From Bacillota bacterium (lineage in GTDB: Bacteria; Bacillota; Clostridia; Lachnospirales; Cellulosilyticaceae): DNA of 7,257 nucleotides. The position numbers and the translations under genes are program-made. Every line of letters begins with the position of its first letter. The stretch's first letter is position 1. Below are positions 1 to 5,892 of this stretch, in pieces. Under the pieces are notes generated by a model. The model was given only the letters and a program-made list of their open reading frames with translations, had not been told where the DNA came from and did not search any database. The DNA lies in the NCBI GenBank assembly GCA_023457875.1, contig JAEXBC010000154.1:1-7257 (forward strand). Reading direction: 5' to 3'.

Positions 1-3
1 AGG

Positions 4-42
4 GCTTCGCCACAAAATTTCTAGATTTTGTCAAGCTTTTTT
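4..42 (+). terminator. possible rho-independent terminator of an upstream plus-strand gene
   Basis: A 7-bp AT-rich stem (ACAAAAT at 12-18 with ATTTTGT at 25-31) sits inside a 4-bp outer stem (GCTT at 4-7 with AAGC at 33-36), and six T residues follow at 37-42. An asymmetric internal loop (8-11 against 32) weakens it. The position suits the end of a plus-strand gene lying left of the window, converging on the minus-strand sugar transferase. Short open frames cross these bases, so the left edge could instead still be coding; this cannot be settled here. Confidence 0.35.
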
Positions 43-49
43 GCATAAA

Positions 50-85
50 AAATAACCAAGTACCTGATTAAGTACTTGGTTATTT
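50..85 (-). terminator. rho-independent terminator for the minus-strand sugar transferase
   Basis: A perfect 14-bp inverted repeat (50-63 with 72-85) encloses an 8-base loop (64-71). Read on the minus strand, the 3' arm ends in U residues that run on past the stem: six consecutive U, from the bases at 52 down to 47. On the plus strand the stem is followed by GAAG, with no T-run beyond it. It therefore points to termination of minus-strand transcription, about 125 bases past the stop codon of the phosphotransferase gene. Confidence 0.8.
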
Positions 86-99
86 GAAGTTTCTTCTAA

Positions 100-129
100 G
101 GGCAATGTCTTAACTAAATGACATTGCTC
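100..129. repeat. inverted repeat (hairpin) in the 3' untranslated region
   Basis: GCAATGTC at 102-109 pairs perfectly with GACATTGC at 120-127. Adding a G-U and a G-C pair outside gives about 10 pairs around a 10-base loop. No T-run follows on either strand, so it does not look like a terminator. It lies between the phosphotransferase stop codon and its terminator, and would form a second stem-loop in the 3' tail of that transcript. Possible roles are RNA stabilisation or protein binding, but nothing in the sequence decides. The rest of 86-211 holds no gene that I can support. Confidence 0.5.
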
Positions 130-211
130 GTATGAGTGGTCTATTTTTGTGAAGTTTCTTAGCAGTATTCATGGTGTTAAAATGTGTTCGCACTGCACTA
201 TGTATCACCAT

Positions 212-1609
212 TTAATAAGCGTTTTTGTTAATAAAGCCTTTGAACAGGGTAAGGAAAATAATCTTTATATCCATGCTAAAAGTCCAGTTCTCGATATAAT
301 ATAAATCATGTTCAATACGCTCCTCAATGGAGGTATCCCCTCTTAAGCCATTTACCTGAGCCCAGCCTGTAATTCCTGGCCTAACTTGGTGCTTAATCAT
401 ATAGCGTGGGATTTCTTCTTTGAATTTCTCTACAAAAAATGGTCTTTCTGGTCTTGGACCAACCACTGACATATCCCCTTTTAATACATTATAGAACTGC
501 GGTAACTCATCTATACTGGTTTTGCGAAGTATATTTCCCCACCAGGTTTTTCTTGGGTCATCCTTTGTGGTCCATTTGTCTTGTTCTTCTTCATCCGTTT
601 GAACCTTCATGGAGCGAAACTTATACATATAAAAGGTTTTTCTATTCATACCCACCCGTTCTTGTTTGAAAAGAATAGGTCCCTTAGAAGTTAGCTTAAT
701 CATCAAAGCACTGAAAAGAAGCAGCGGACTAGAAATACAAAGTGCAAAGATAGAAAAGACAATGTCAAAGCAACGTTTAAGTAGTGCAAGAAATATGTTC
801 TCAAGAGGAATATGCCTGATATCTATAATGGGAAGCCCATCTAGATCATCTATGTATGGTCTTGCAGGAACATATTTATAATAGTAAGGAATGATATGGG
901 TTTTTACACCCGCCTTTTCACAACAGTTAAGAATGTGACCTAGTTTTGATATTTCCGTGTCATCTGATGCCACCATAACAATATCTACATAATGCTCTTC
1001 AAGGAGTTTGTCTAGGTCCTCAACATCACCTAAAATGCGATAACCACAAAAGCCTTCGCTTTTTCTAATGTCCGATCGTACACAACCAACAATATTGTAG
1101 CCCCAGCTAGGGTGAGCCTTTAATTTCCCTATTAAGTAAGTGGCTGTAGAGTTGGTGCCAATGATTAAGCAATGCTTTAGGTTATAGCCCTTACTTCTAT
1201 ATCGCCGAAGTATAAAGCGTAGGCAGCCGCGATAGAGAATAGTTAGCGTGCCATTAAAGAGTGGAAATAAGATAAGTGTTTCTCTTGAGAAGTGCATCTG
1301 CTTAAAAAGGAACAATCCTACGATGAAGATTACGCTTGCAAGAATATTAGTATAAATAATTGCTAAAACCTCACTTGAAAAGGGCTTGACTCGCCTGGAA
1401 GAATACAAGTTAAACCAGCTGTACAAAAATAAATAAACAGGTAGGTTTAGGGAAATCATCTTCAGAGACTCGGATAAGGTGTAATAGGGTGAACCATTTT
1501 TAAGAACTAAAAATTTGAAACTATATGCAAGTATAAAGGATATGAAAAAAATACCAATATCTAAAATAGTATGTAATACATTAAAATACTTTTGATTTTC
1601 TCGAATCAT
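212..1609 (-). CDS. undecaprenyl-phosphate glucose phosphotransferase (WcaJ-type polyprenyl glycosylphosphotransferase)
   Basis: Starts repeat-unit synthesis by moving a hexose-1-phosphate, probably glucose-1-phosphate from UDP-glucose, onto undecaprenyl phosphate at the inner membrane face. At 465 aa it has the full family length. Four membrane helices lie at about 12-36, 50-69, 82-102 and 110-128. A nucleotide-binding-like fold begins with GTNSTA near residue 151. The C-terminal bacterial sugar transferase domain covers about 275-465. That domain opens with a membrane segment holding a Ser-Pro break (294-295), as in the re-entrant helix of PglC-type enzymes. It continues with KFRSM (330-334), the Asp-Glu catalytic pair in SIDELPQF (D367, E368), GPRPERP (384-390) and GITGWAQVNG. 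The GDTSIEERIEHDLYYIENW stretch resembles glucose-type members, but sugar specificity is inferred. An upstream TTG at 1621 is in frame, but it overlaps the GGAGG site, so the ATG at 1609 is chosen. It is transcribed away from the rest of the locus. Confidence 0.93.
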   Translation of the reverse strand: MIRENQKYFNVLHTILDIGIFFISFILAYSFKFLVLKNGSPYYTLSESLKMISLNLPVYLFLYSWFNLYSSRRVKPFSSEVLAIIYTNILASVIFIVGLFLFKQMHFSRETLILFPLFNGTLTILYRGCLRFILRRYRSKGYNLKHCLIIGTNSTATYLIGKLKAHPSWGYNIVGCVRSDIRKSEGFCGYRILGDVEDLDKLLEEHYVDIVMVASDDTEISKLGHILNCCEKAGVKTHIIPYYYKYVPARPYIDDLDGLPIIDIRHIPLENIFLALLKRCFDIVFSIFALCISSPLLLFSALMIKLTSKGPILFKQERVGMNRKTFYMYKFRSMKVQTDEEEQDKWTTKDDPRKTWWGNILRKTSIDELPQFYNVLKGDMSVVGPRPERPFFVEKFKEEIPRYMIKHQVRPGITGWAQVNGLRGDTSIEERIEHDLYYIENWTFSMDIKIIFLTLFKGFINKNAY

Positions 1610-1614
1610 AATAA

Positions 1615-1620
1615 CCTCCA
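1615..1620 (-). promoter_or_regulatory. ribosome binding site that fixes the phosphotransferase start
   Basis: TGGAGG on the minus strand lies 5 bases before the ATG at 1609. The in-frame TTG four codons upstream (1619-1621) overlaps this site and could not use it, so the shorter protein beginning MIRENQ is the likely product. Confidence 0.85.
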
Positions 1621-1638
1621 AACATAAAACATCAATTT

Positions 1639-1668
1639 ATTATACCATAGAAGTGGAAAAGATGTCAT
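1639..1668 (-). promoter_or_regulatory. promoter for the sugar phosphotransferase gene
   Basis: On the minus strand there is a perfect -10 TATAAT (1644-1639) preceded by TGG, an extended -10. An 18-base spacer separates it from ATGACA (1668-1663), a 5 of 6 match to TTGACA. Transcription would begin near 1632, giving a leader of about 20-25 bases before the ATG at 1609. This is a strong match to the housekeeping sigma factor consensus. Confidence 0.75.
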
Positions 1669-1711
1669 ATTAGTAGGAACAATGGAAAAAAATACAGCTA
1701 AAGCACTATGG

Positions 1712-1764
1712 GAATAATAGGGTGTAGAAAATACTACGAATAATATAGAATAATAGGTGTTGAA
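1712..1764 (+). repeat. direct repeats GAATAATA upstream of the operon promoter
   Basis: The octamer GAATAATA occurs at 1712, 1738 and 1748. The first and third copies extend into a longer near-match, GAATAATAG then (G)GTGT, one base, then GAA (1712-1729 and 1748-1764), differing by one inserted G and one substitution. The last copy ends two bases before the extended -10 of the plus-strand operon and covers its weak -35 region. That layout suits binding of an activator or other regulator, but AT-rich DNA makes chance repeats common. Confidence 0.45.
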
Positions 1765-1765
1765 G

Positions 1766-1774
1766 TGGTATACT
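1766..1774 (+). promoter_or_regulatory. extended -10 promoter of the polysaccharide operon
   Basis: TGG followed by TATACT matches an extended -10 (5 of 6 in the hexamer, plus TGN). The best -35 candidate at 17-base spacing (1746-1751, TAGAAT) matches only 3 of 6. The promoter would therefore rely on the TGN motif or on an activator. Transcription would start at about 1781, giving a leader of about 86 bases before the ATG at 1867. It also leaves the other in-frame ATG (1789) only about 8 bases from the 5' end. Confidence 0.55.
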
Positions 1775-1785
1775 ATCTTTAAGTA

Positions 1786-1866
1786 GGTATGCCTAAAATA
1801 GCCAAATATTATAGCATACTAGAATTTAAATACAATAGAAAGATAGATTTTAAAGAGGGAGTATGT
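1786..1866 (+). promoter_or_regulatory. operon leader with two alternative short pairings
   Basis: GCATACT at 1814-1820 can pair with GGTATGC at 1786-1792 (six Watson-Crick pairs and one G-U). It can instead pair with AGTATGT at 1860-1866 (six pairs and one G-U), which overlaps the end of the ribosome binding site and abuts the start codon at 1867. The two pairings exclude each other, so a translational switch is conceivable. Each is only 7 bp, and matches of this length arise by chance in a leader of this size. Confidence 0.2.
1855..1861 (+). promoter_or_regulatory. ribosome binding site that fixes the start of the polymerase-like gene
   Basis: GAGGGAG lies 5 bases before the ATG at 1867. 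The in-frame ATG at 1789 has no comparable purine-rich site and lies almost at the predicted transcript 5' end. The 26 extra residues it would add look like translated leader (many Lys, Tyr and Ile, no membrane segment). Confidence 0.75.
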
Positions 1867-3792
1867 ATGGGAAACAATATCTCAAGTAGTAAACAAGCAA
1901 AGATGCAAAGACAGCGTGATTTAATGAATAAGATTTTAATGATACCAGTGTTTATTTTGCTAGCAATAGTGCCCTTAATTGTAAGAAAGCAAGATATCTA
2001 TCCTGAAATGGCTGCTGCCGATGCCCTTAATGAAAGCGTAGTTCAAGATTTATTCTCCAATTACAAGGCTACTGCTATTATCGTGCTTTGCGTAGCTATG
2101 GTAATCTTAACTTTTTTAATGTATCAAAAGGACTTATTAAAGAAAGACAAATACATATTGATTTACGCTATTGGTGCAGGCGTGTTTTTAGGGGTTTCTT
2201 TTCTTGCAACCCTATTTTCTGATTATAGCGAAACCTCTTGGTGGGGAATTCCAGGACGTTCAGAAGGTTTTGTGATTACTGCTTGCTACATTATATTGAT
2301 GTTTTATATGATGTATAGTTTTTGGAAGTATGATAACTATAAGGTTATTGTCGTAGCCCTATCCGTATTAGTAGTGATGACCACTATTATTGGTGCTTTC
2401 CAGTATGCAGGAAAGGACCTGTTTGTAAATTCTAATTTTGTGAAACGTTTAATTATGTCAAAAGAGGAATTTAGTCTATTAAAAAATGTAGAGAACACAG
2501 TTGGCGATCGAACTATTTATGGCACCATGTACCACTATAATTATGTGGGGTCACTTGGTGCAATGATGGTGCCTTTATTTGCTTCCCTAGCCTTTTTTGT
2601 ACAGGGGAAAAAGAAAAAGCTTTTCTGTGGTATGATTACGCTTTGCGCGATGTTTGTTCTTTTCGGAAGCACCTCACGTGCAGGCTTTATAGGACTTATT
2701 CTAGCGCTTATTGTGGGCAGTATCCTTTTTGGTAAAAAAATTATTAAAAAATGGAAAGTTACCCTTCCCGTTATGCTAGGAATAGTAGTTATCATAGTAG
2801 GGTTTAACTATGGTACAGGAGGTACTATTTTTAGACGTATTCCAACCTTGGTGAATGATACTATTGGACTGCTAGCAGGCTCTGACGAAAGCTTTGATTA
2901 CAAGGAACATATTCCAGTAAAAGATGTCACTACAGAAAATGGAAGTACCTATATAACTTTACAAACAGGGACTTTAGTAATTAGTCAAGAAAATGGAGAC
3001 TTTATATTTACAGATCATCAAGGACAAAGCGTGACATATACACTTAATGACACAGTATATACCACACTAGACGAACGTTTTAATAATGTGAGTTTTGAAA
3101 TAATGCCTGTACAAAGTACGGCTGGAGCAGAAGTACCTAATATTGTTATGATGAGTGTGAACGGACAAGAAGCCTTCTTATTTAAAGCAGATACTATGGA
3201 GGGTGTCACTATGAGTGATAGTTATCCTGTTCAGACCATTCAAATAGATTATCCTGATACAGTTGGCTTTAAAGGCAAGGAAAAACTCGGTTCAGCCAGA
3301 GGTTATATCTGGTCTAGAAGTATTCCGATGATGAAGGATACCTTCTTAATCGGTTATGGGCCAGATACCTATGTAATCAAATTTCCACAAAATGATTTTC
3401 TAGGGAAATGGTGGGCTTATGATACACCAAGAATGACAGTAGACAAAGTACATAGTATGTATTTACAATATTTCATCAATAATGGCGGTCTTGCGTTAAT
3501 TGGCTTTTTAGTGCTGGTAATTACTTATATTGTGCAATGCTTTAAGTTATACGCATTTAGAGGTATATATGAGGATAAGGAAATTATAGGAATAGCCACC
3601 TTCTTAGCTGTTATAGGCTATCTTGGTGCTGCCATCTTTAATGATTCTGTGGTTTCTATAGCCCCTATTTTCTGGATCTTACTAGGAACAGGTATAGCTA
3701 TTAATTTTATGATTAATAAGGAAAGCGATGCTAATCGCAAACGATTAGCTCATGCGACCATTGATATGAAAACAAGAAAGCAAACTGCTTAA
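1867..3792 (+). CDS. O-antigen ligase/polymerase family membrane protein (Wzy/WaaL-like) with a large extracytoplasmic insert
   Basis: Probably joins lipid-linked polysaccharide repeats, or transfers finished chains, on the outer face of the membrane. The 641-aa protein has about 12 predicted membrane helices: nine between residues 21 and 313, then three at about 540-559, 574-591 and 596-616. Two family landmarks are visible: the SRAG motif with R271, and VHSMYLQYF with H529 followed by NNGG just before a membrane helix. These match the conserved Arg and His regions of WaaL/Wzy enzymes. Between helix 9 and the His loop is an unusually long outside segment (about 314-530). Its part from about 350 to 474 alternates Thr/Val/Ile/Tyr-rich stretches with turns, suggesting beta structure. 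The tail is basic and cytoplasmic. It is first in the operon, 52 bases before rfbA. Ligase and polymerase cannot be told apart from sequence alone; context favours an EPS polymerase. Confidence 0.82.
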   Translation: MGNNISSSKQAKMQRQRDLMNKILMIPVFILLAIVPLIVRKQDIYPEMAAADALNESVVQDLFSNYKATAIIVLCVAMVILTFLMYQKDLLKKDKYILIYAIGAGVFLGVSFLATLFSDYSETSWWGIPGRSEGFVITACYIILMFYMMYSFWKYDNYKVIVVALSVLVVMTTIIGAFQYAGKDLFVNSNFVKRLIMSKEEFSLLKNVENTVGDRTIYGTMYHYNYVGSLGAMMVPLFASLAFFVQGKKKKLFCGMITLCAMFVLFGSTSRAGFIGLILALIVGSILFGKKIIKKWKVTLPVMLGIVVIIVGFNYGTGGTIFRRIPTLVNDTIGLLAGSDESFDYKEHIPVKDVTTENGSTYITLQTGTLVISQENGDFIFTDHQGQSVTYTLNDTVYTTLDERFNNVSFEIMPVQSTAGAEVPNIVMMSVNGQEAFLFKADTMEGVTMSDSYPVQTIQIDYPDTVGFKGKEKLGSARGYIWSRSIPMMKDTFLIGYGPDTYVIKFPQNDFLGKWWAYDTPRMTVDKVHSMYLQYFINNGGLALIGFLVLVITYIVQCFKLYAFRGIYEDKEIIGIATFLAVIGYLGAAIFNDSVVSIAPIFWILLGTGIAINFMINKESDANRKRLAHATIDMKTRKQTA

Positions 3793-3831
3793 GAAGTCAA
3801 AGCGATACAAGTAGCATAATCATAATGGATA

Positions 3832-3837
3832 GGGAGG
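3832..3837 (+). promoter_or_regulatory. ribosome binding site for the GTG start of rfbA
   Basis: GGGAGG lies 7 bases before the GTG at 3845. A stop codon (TAG, 3842-3844) immediately precedes the GTG in the same frame, so GTG is the first possible start. The [13 protein letters not shown] beginning also matches the usual N-terminus of the family. Confidence 0.85.
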
Positions 3838-3844
3838 TAGTATA

Positions 3845-4723
3845 GTGAAAGGTATAGTATTAGCAGGCGGTTCAGGAACAAGATTATATCCTATAACGAA
3901 GGCAGTATCTAAACAAATATTACCTATCTATGATAAACCGATGATTTACTATCCACTGTCTACCTTGATGTTAGCAGGTATAAATGACATTCTAATCATC
4001 TCTACGCCAAGAGATTTGCCAGTCTTTCAGGAATTATTAGGTGATGGCAGTGCGTTAGGTATGCGCCTTAGCTATGCAGTGCAGGAAGCCCCAAGAGGAC
4101 TTGCTGAAGCTTTTATTATAGGTGAAGAATTTATTGGAAGCGATAAGGTAGCGCTTGTATTAGGCGATAATATTTTCTACGGGCAAGGTTTTACAGGAAC
4201 GCTAAAGGAAGCAGCATCGCTTAAGGAAGGCGCAGTTATTTTTGGGTACTATGTCAGTAATCCAAAGGATTTTGGCGTTGTTGAGTTTGATAGAGAGTGG
4301 AAGGTACTTTCTATAGAAGAAAAACCTAAGATGCCCAAGTCTAATTATGCAGTGCCAGGACTTTATTTTTATGATAATGAAGTGATTCAGATTGCTAAAG
4401 GGATTACACCCTCAGCTAGGGGAGAACTGGAGATTACAGCCATTAATGAAGCTTATTTAAGAAATGGAAAGTTACGTGTAGAGTTATTTGGAAGAGGTAT
4501 GGCATGGCTAGATACAGGTACATGCGAAGGTATTACAGAAGCAGCAGGTTTTGTCCAAGCCATTCAAAATAGACAATCATTATATGTGGCATGTATAGAA
4601 GAAATTGCTTATCGCCAAGGCTGGATTACTAGAGAAGCTTTAATAGAATTAGTCAAGCCAATGGCAAATACAGCGTATGGCAGATATATGCTTCAAATTG
4701 CTAATGAAAAAGTAGTACGATAA
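3845..4723 (+). CDS. rfbA: glucose-1-phosphate thymidylyltransferase
   Basis: Makes dTDP-glucose from dTTP and glucose-1-phosphate in the cytoplasm, the first step of dTDP-deoxysugar synthesis (also called RmlA). The 292-aa length is normal for the short RmlA form. The N-terminal nucleotide-binding signature GGSGTRL is at 8-14, followed by [27 protein letters not shown] (106-113) includes the metal-binding Asp108. EEKP is at 158-161, PGLYFYD at 171-177, GELEITAIN at 193-201, and WLDTGT (221-226) carries the second metal-ligand Asp223. The residues after this motif read CEGI, where many family members have His-(Asp/Glu)-Ser-(Leu/Met); all catalytic landmarks are otherwise intact. Translation starts at GTG with a good ribosome binding site. 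It lies between the polymerase-like gene and rfbB, which uses its product. Confidence 0.96.
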   Translation: MKGIVLAGGSGTRLYPITKAVSKQILPIYDKPMIYYPLSTLMLAGINDILIISTPRDLPVFQELLGDGSALGMRLSYAVQEAPRGLAEAFIIGEEFIGSDKVALVLGDNIFYGQGFTGTLKEAASLKEGAVIFGYYVSNPKDFGVVEFDREWKVLSIEEKPKMPKSNYAVPGLYFYDNEVIQIAKGITPSARGELEITAINEAYLRNGKLRVELFGRGMAWLDTGTCEGITEAAGFVQAIQNRQSLYVACIEEIAYRQGWITREALIELVKPMANTAYGRYMLQIANEKVVR

Positions 4724-4750
4724 ATAGACTGATTTTAATTAGTTCATTTA
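4721..4750 (+). repeat. imperfect hairpin overlapping the rfbA stop codon
   Basis: Bases 4721-4733 can fold back on 4738-4750: 13 positions with one A-C mismatch and two G-U pairs around a 4-base loop. The 5' arm starts at the TAA stop of rfbA. No T-run follows and the stem is AT-rich, so it is unlikely to terminate transcription. It could act as a weak barrier or processing site between rfbA and rfbB. Confidence 0.35.
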
Positions 4751-4786
4751 TGACGTTCTACGAAGCTGAAATAATGGAGGAACATC

Positions 4787-5839
4787 ATGAAAAACATTTT
4801 GGTAACAGGGGGAGCTGGCTTTATAGGAAGTAATTTCATTAAGTATATGCTAGCTACCTATGACTATAACATCATTAATCTGGATGTACTAACTTATGCA
4901 GGTAATCTTGAAAATCTAAGTGATATAGAAAAAGATCCACGATATACCTTTGTTAAGGCAGATATTAGAAATAGAGCGGTTCTTGATAAGCTATTTCAAG
5001 AAAAAGACATTGATACTGTCGTTCATTTTGCAGCAGAATCCCATGTGGATAGAAGTATTGAAGAACCAGAGCTTTTCTTAAGTACGAATATCTTGGGTAC
5101 ACAAGCGCTTCTAGATGTTGCAAAAATACACTGGAAGCTAAATCCAGAGGATAAGTATTGTCAGCAATATAAAGAGGGCGTCAAATATCTTCAAGTATCA
5201 ACGGATGAAGTTTATGGTACCTTAGGTGGAGAAGGGTTGTTTACTGAAACAATGCCTTTAGCACCTAATAGCCCTTACTCAGCTTCAAAGGCAAGTGCAG
5301 ATATGATTGTGCGCGCTTACTATGAAACCTTTGGTATGCCCATTAATATTACAAGGTGCTCAAATAATTATGGTGCTTACCAGTTCCCCGAAAAGCTTAT
5401 TCCGCTTATGATTAATAATTGTCTAAAGGGTGAAAAGCTTCCCGTATATGGTGATGGGATGCAAATAAGAGACTGGCTTTACGTGGAAGATCACTGCAGT
5501 GCTATTGATGCGGTTTTGCATAAAGGCAAGTTGGGAGAAGTTTATAATATTGGTGGAAACAATGAGAAAGCCAACATAGAAATTGTTAAGCTTATTCTTA
5601 ACGAACTTGGAAAGCCGGAGACGCTTATTGAGTATGTGAAGGATAGACCAGGTCATGATAGAAGATATGCCATTGATAATAGTAAGATTACAAGGCAGCT
5701 AGATTGGAAGCCAAAATACCAGTTTGAAGAAGGCATAAGGTTAACGATTCAGTGGTATTTAGAACATCTAGAATGGATGGATAAGGTAATTAACGGTGAG
5801 TATTTGGACTATTATAAGCATATGTACAACAAAGTTTAA
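4787..5839 (+). CDS. rfbB: dTDP-glucose 4,6-dehydratase
   Basis: Converts dTDP-glucose to dTDP-4-keto-6-deoxyglucose with bound NAD+, the second step of dTDP-deoxysugar synthesis (also called RmlB). It is an extended short-chain dehydrogenase of 350 aa, the usual length. The Rossmann motif GGAGFIG is at 8-14. HFAAESHVDRSI (80-91) is the NAD-contacting and substrate region. The catalytic triple Thr139-Asp140-Glu141 lies in STDEVYG, and the Tyr164-x-x-x-Lys168 pair in YSASK. NITRCSNNYG (187-196) and YGDGMQIRDWLYVEDH (221-236) are typical dTDP-sugar dehydratase blocks. TGGAGG lies 6 bases before the ATG. It follows rfbA by 63 bases in the same operon. The product feeds rhamnose or another deoxysugar; the genes that would decide are outside the window. 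Confidence 0.96.
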   Translation: MKNILVTGGAGFIGSNFIKYMLATYDYNIINLDVLTYAGNLENLSDIEKDPRYTFVKADIRNRAVLDKLFQEKDIDTVVHFAAESHVDRSIEEPELFLSTNILGTQALLDVAKIHWKLNPEDKYCQQYKEGVKYLQVSTDEVYGTLGGEGLFTETMPLAPNSPYSASKASADMIVRAYYETFGMPINITRCSNNYGAYQFPEKLIPLMINNCLKGEKLPVYGDGMQIRDWLYVEDHCSAIDAVLHKGKLGEVYNIGGNNEKANIEIVKLILNELGKPETLIEYVKDRPGHDRRYAIDNSKITRQLDWKPKYQFEEGIRLTIQWYLEHLEWMDKVINGEYLDYYKHMYNKV

Positions 5840-5892
5840 AATGAAATATAGCTTAAGAAAGATAAATCTATTGATAATTGAAGGAGGACAGT

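Noticed and set aside
439..881. Plus-strand reading frames opposite the phosphotransferase gene
   Set aside because: They are antisense shadows of a well-supported minus-strand gene, with no recognisable protein features.
1682..1717. Eleven-codon reading frame (MEKNTAKALWE) in the divergent spacer
   Set aside because: Very short; its AGGA lies only 3 bases from the ATG and no promoter is visible for it. Chance is the simplest explanation.
1789..1866. In-frame upstream ATG that would lengthen the polymerase-like protein by 26 residues
   Set aside because: It has no good ribosome binding site, lies about 8 bases from the predicted transcript start, and the ATG at 1867 has a well-placed GAGGGAG.
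2541..3209. Minus-strand reading frames within the polymerase-like gene
   Set aside because: They are antisense to a gene with clear membrane and family motifs and have no recognisable domain or start signal.
5423..5656. Minus-strand reading frame within rfbB
   Set aside because: It is antisense to conserved dehydratase blocks and has no supporting features.
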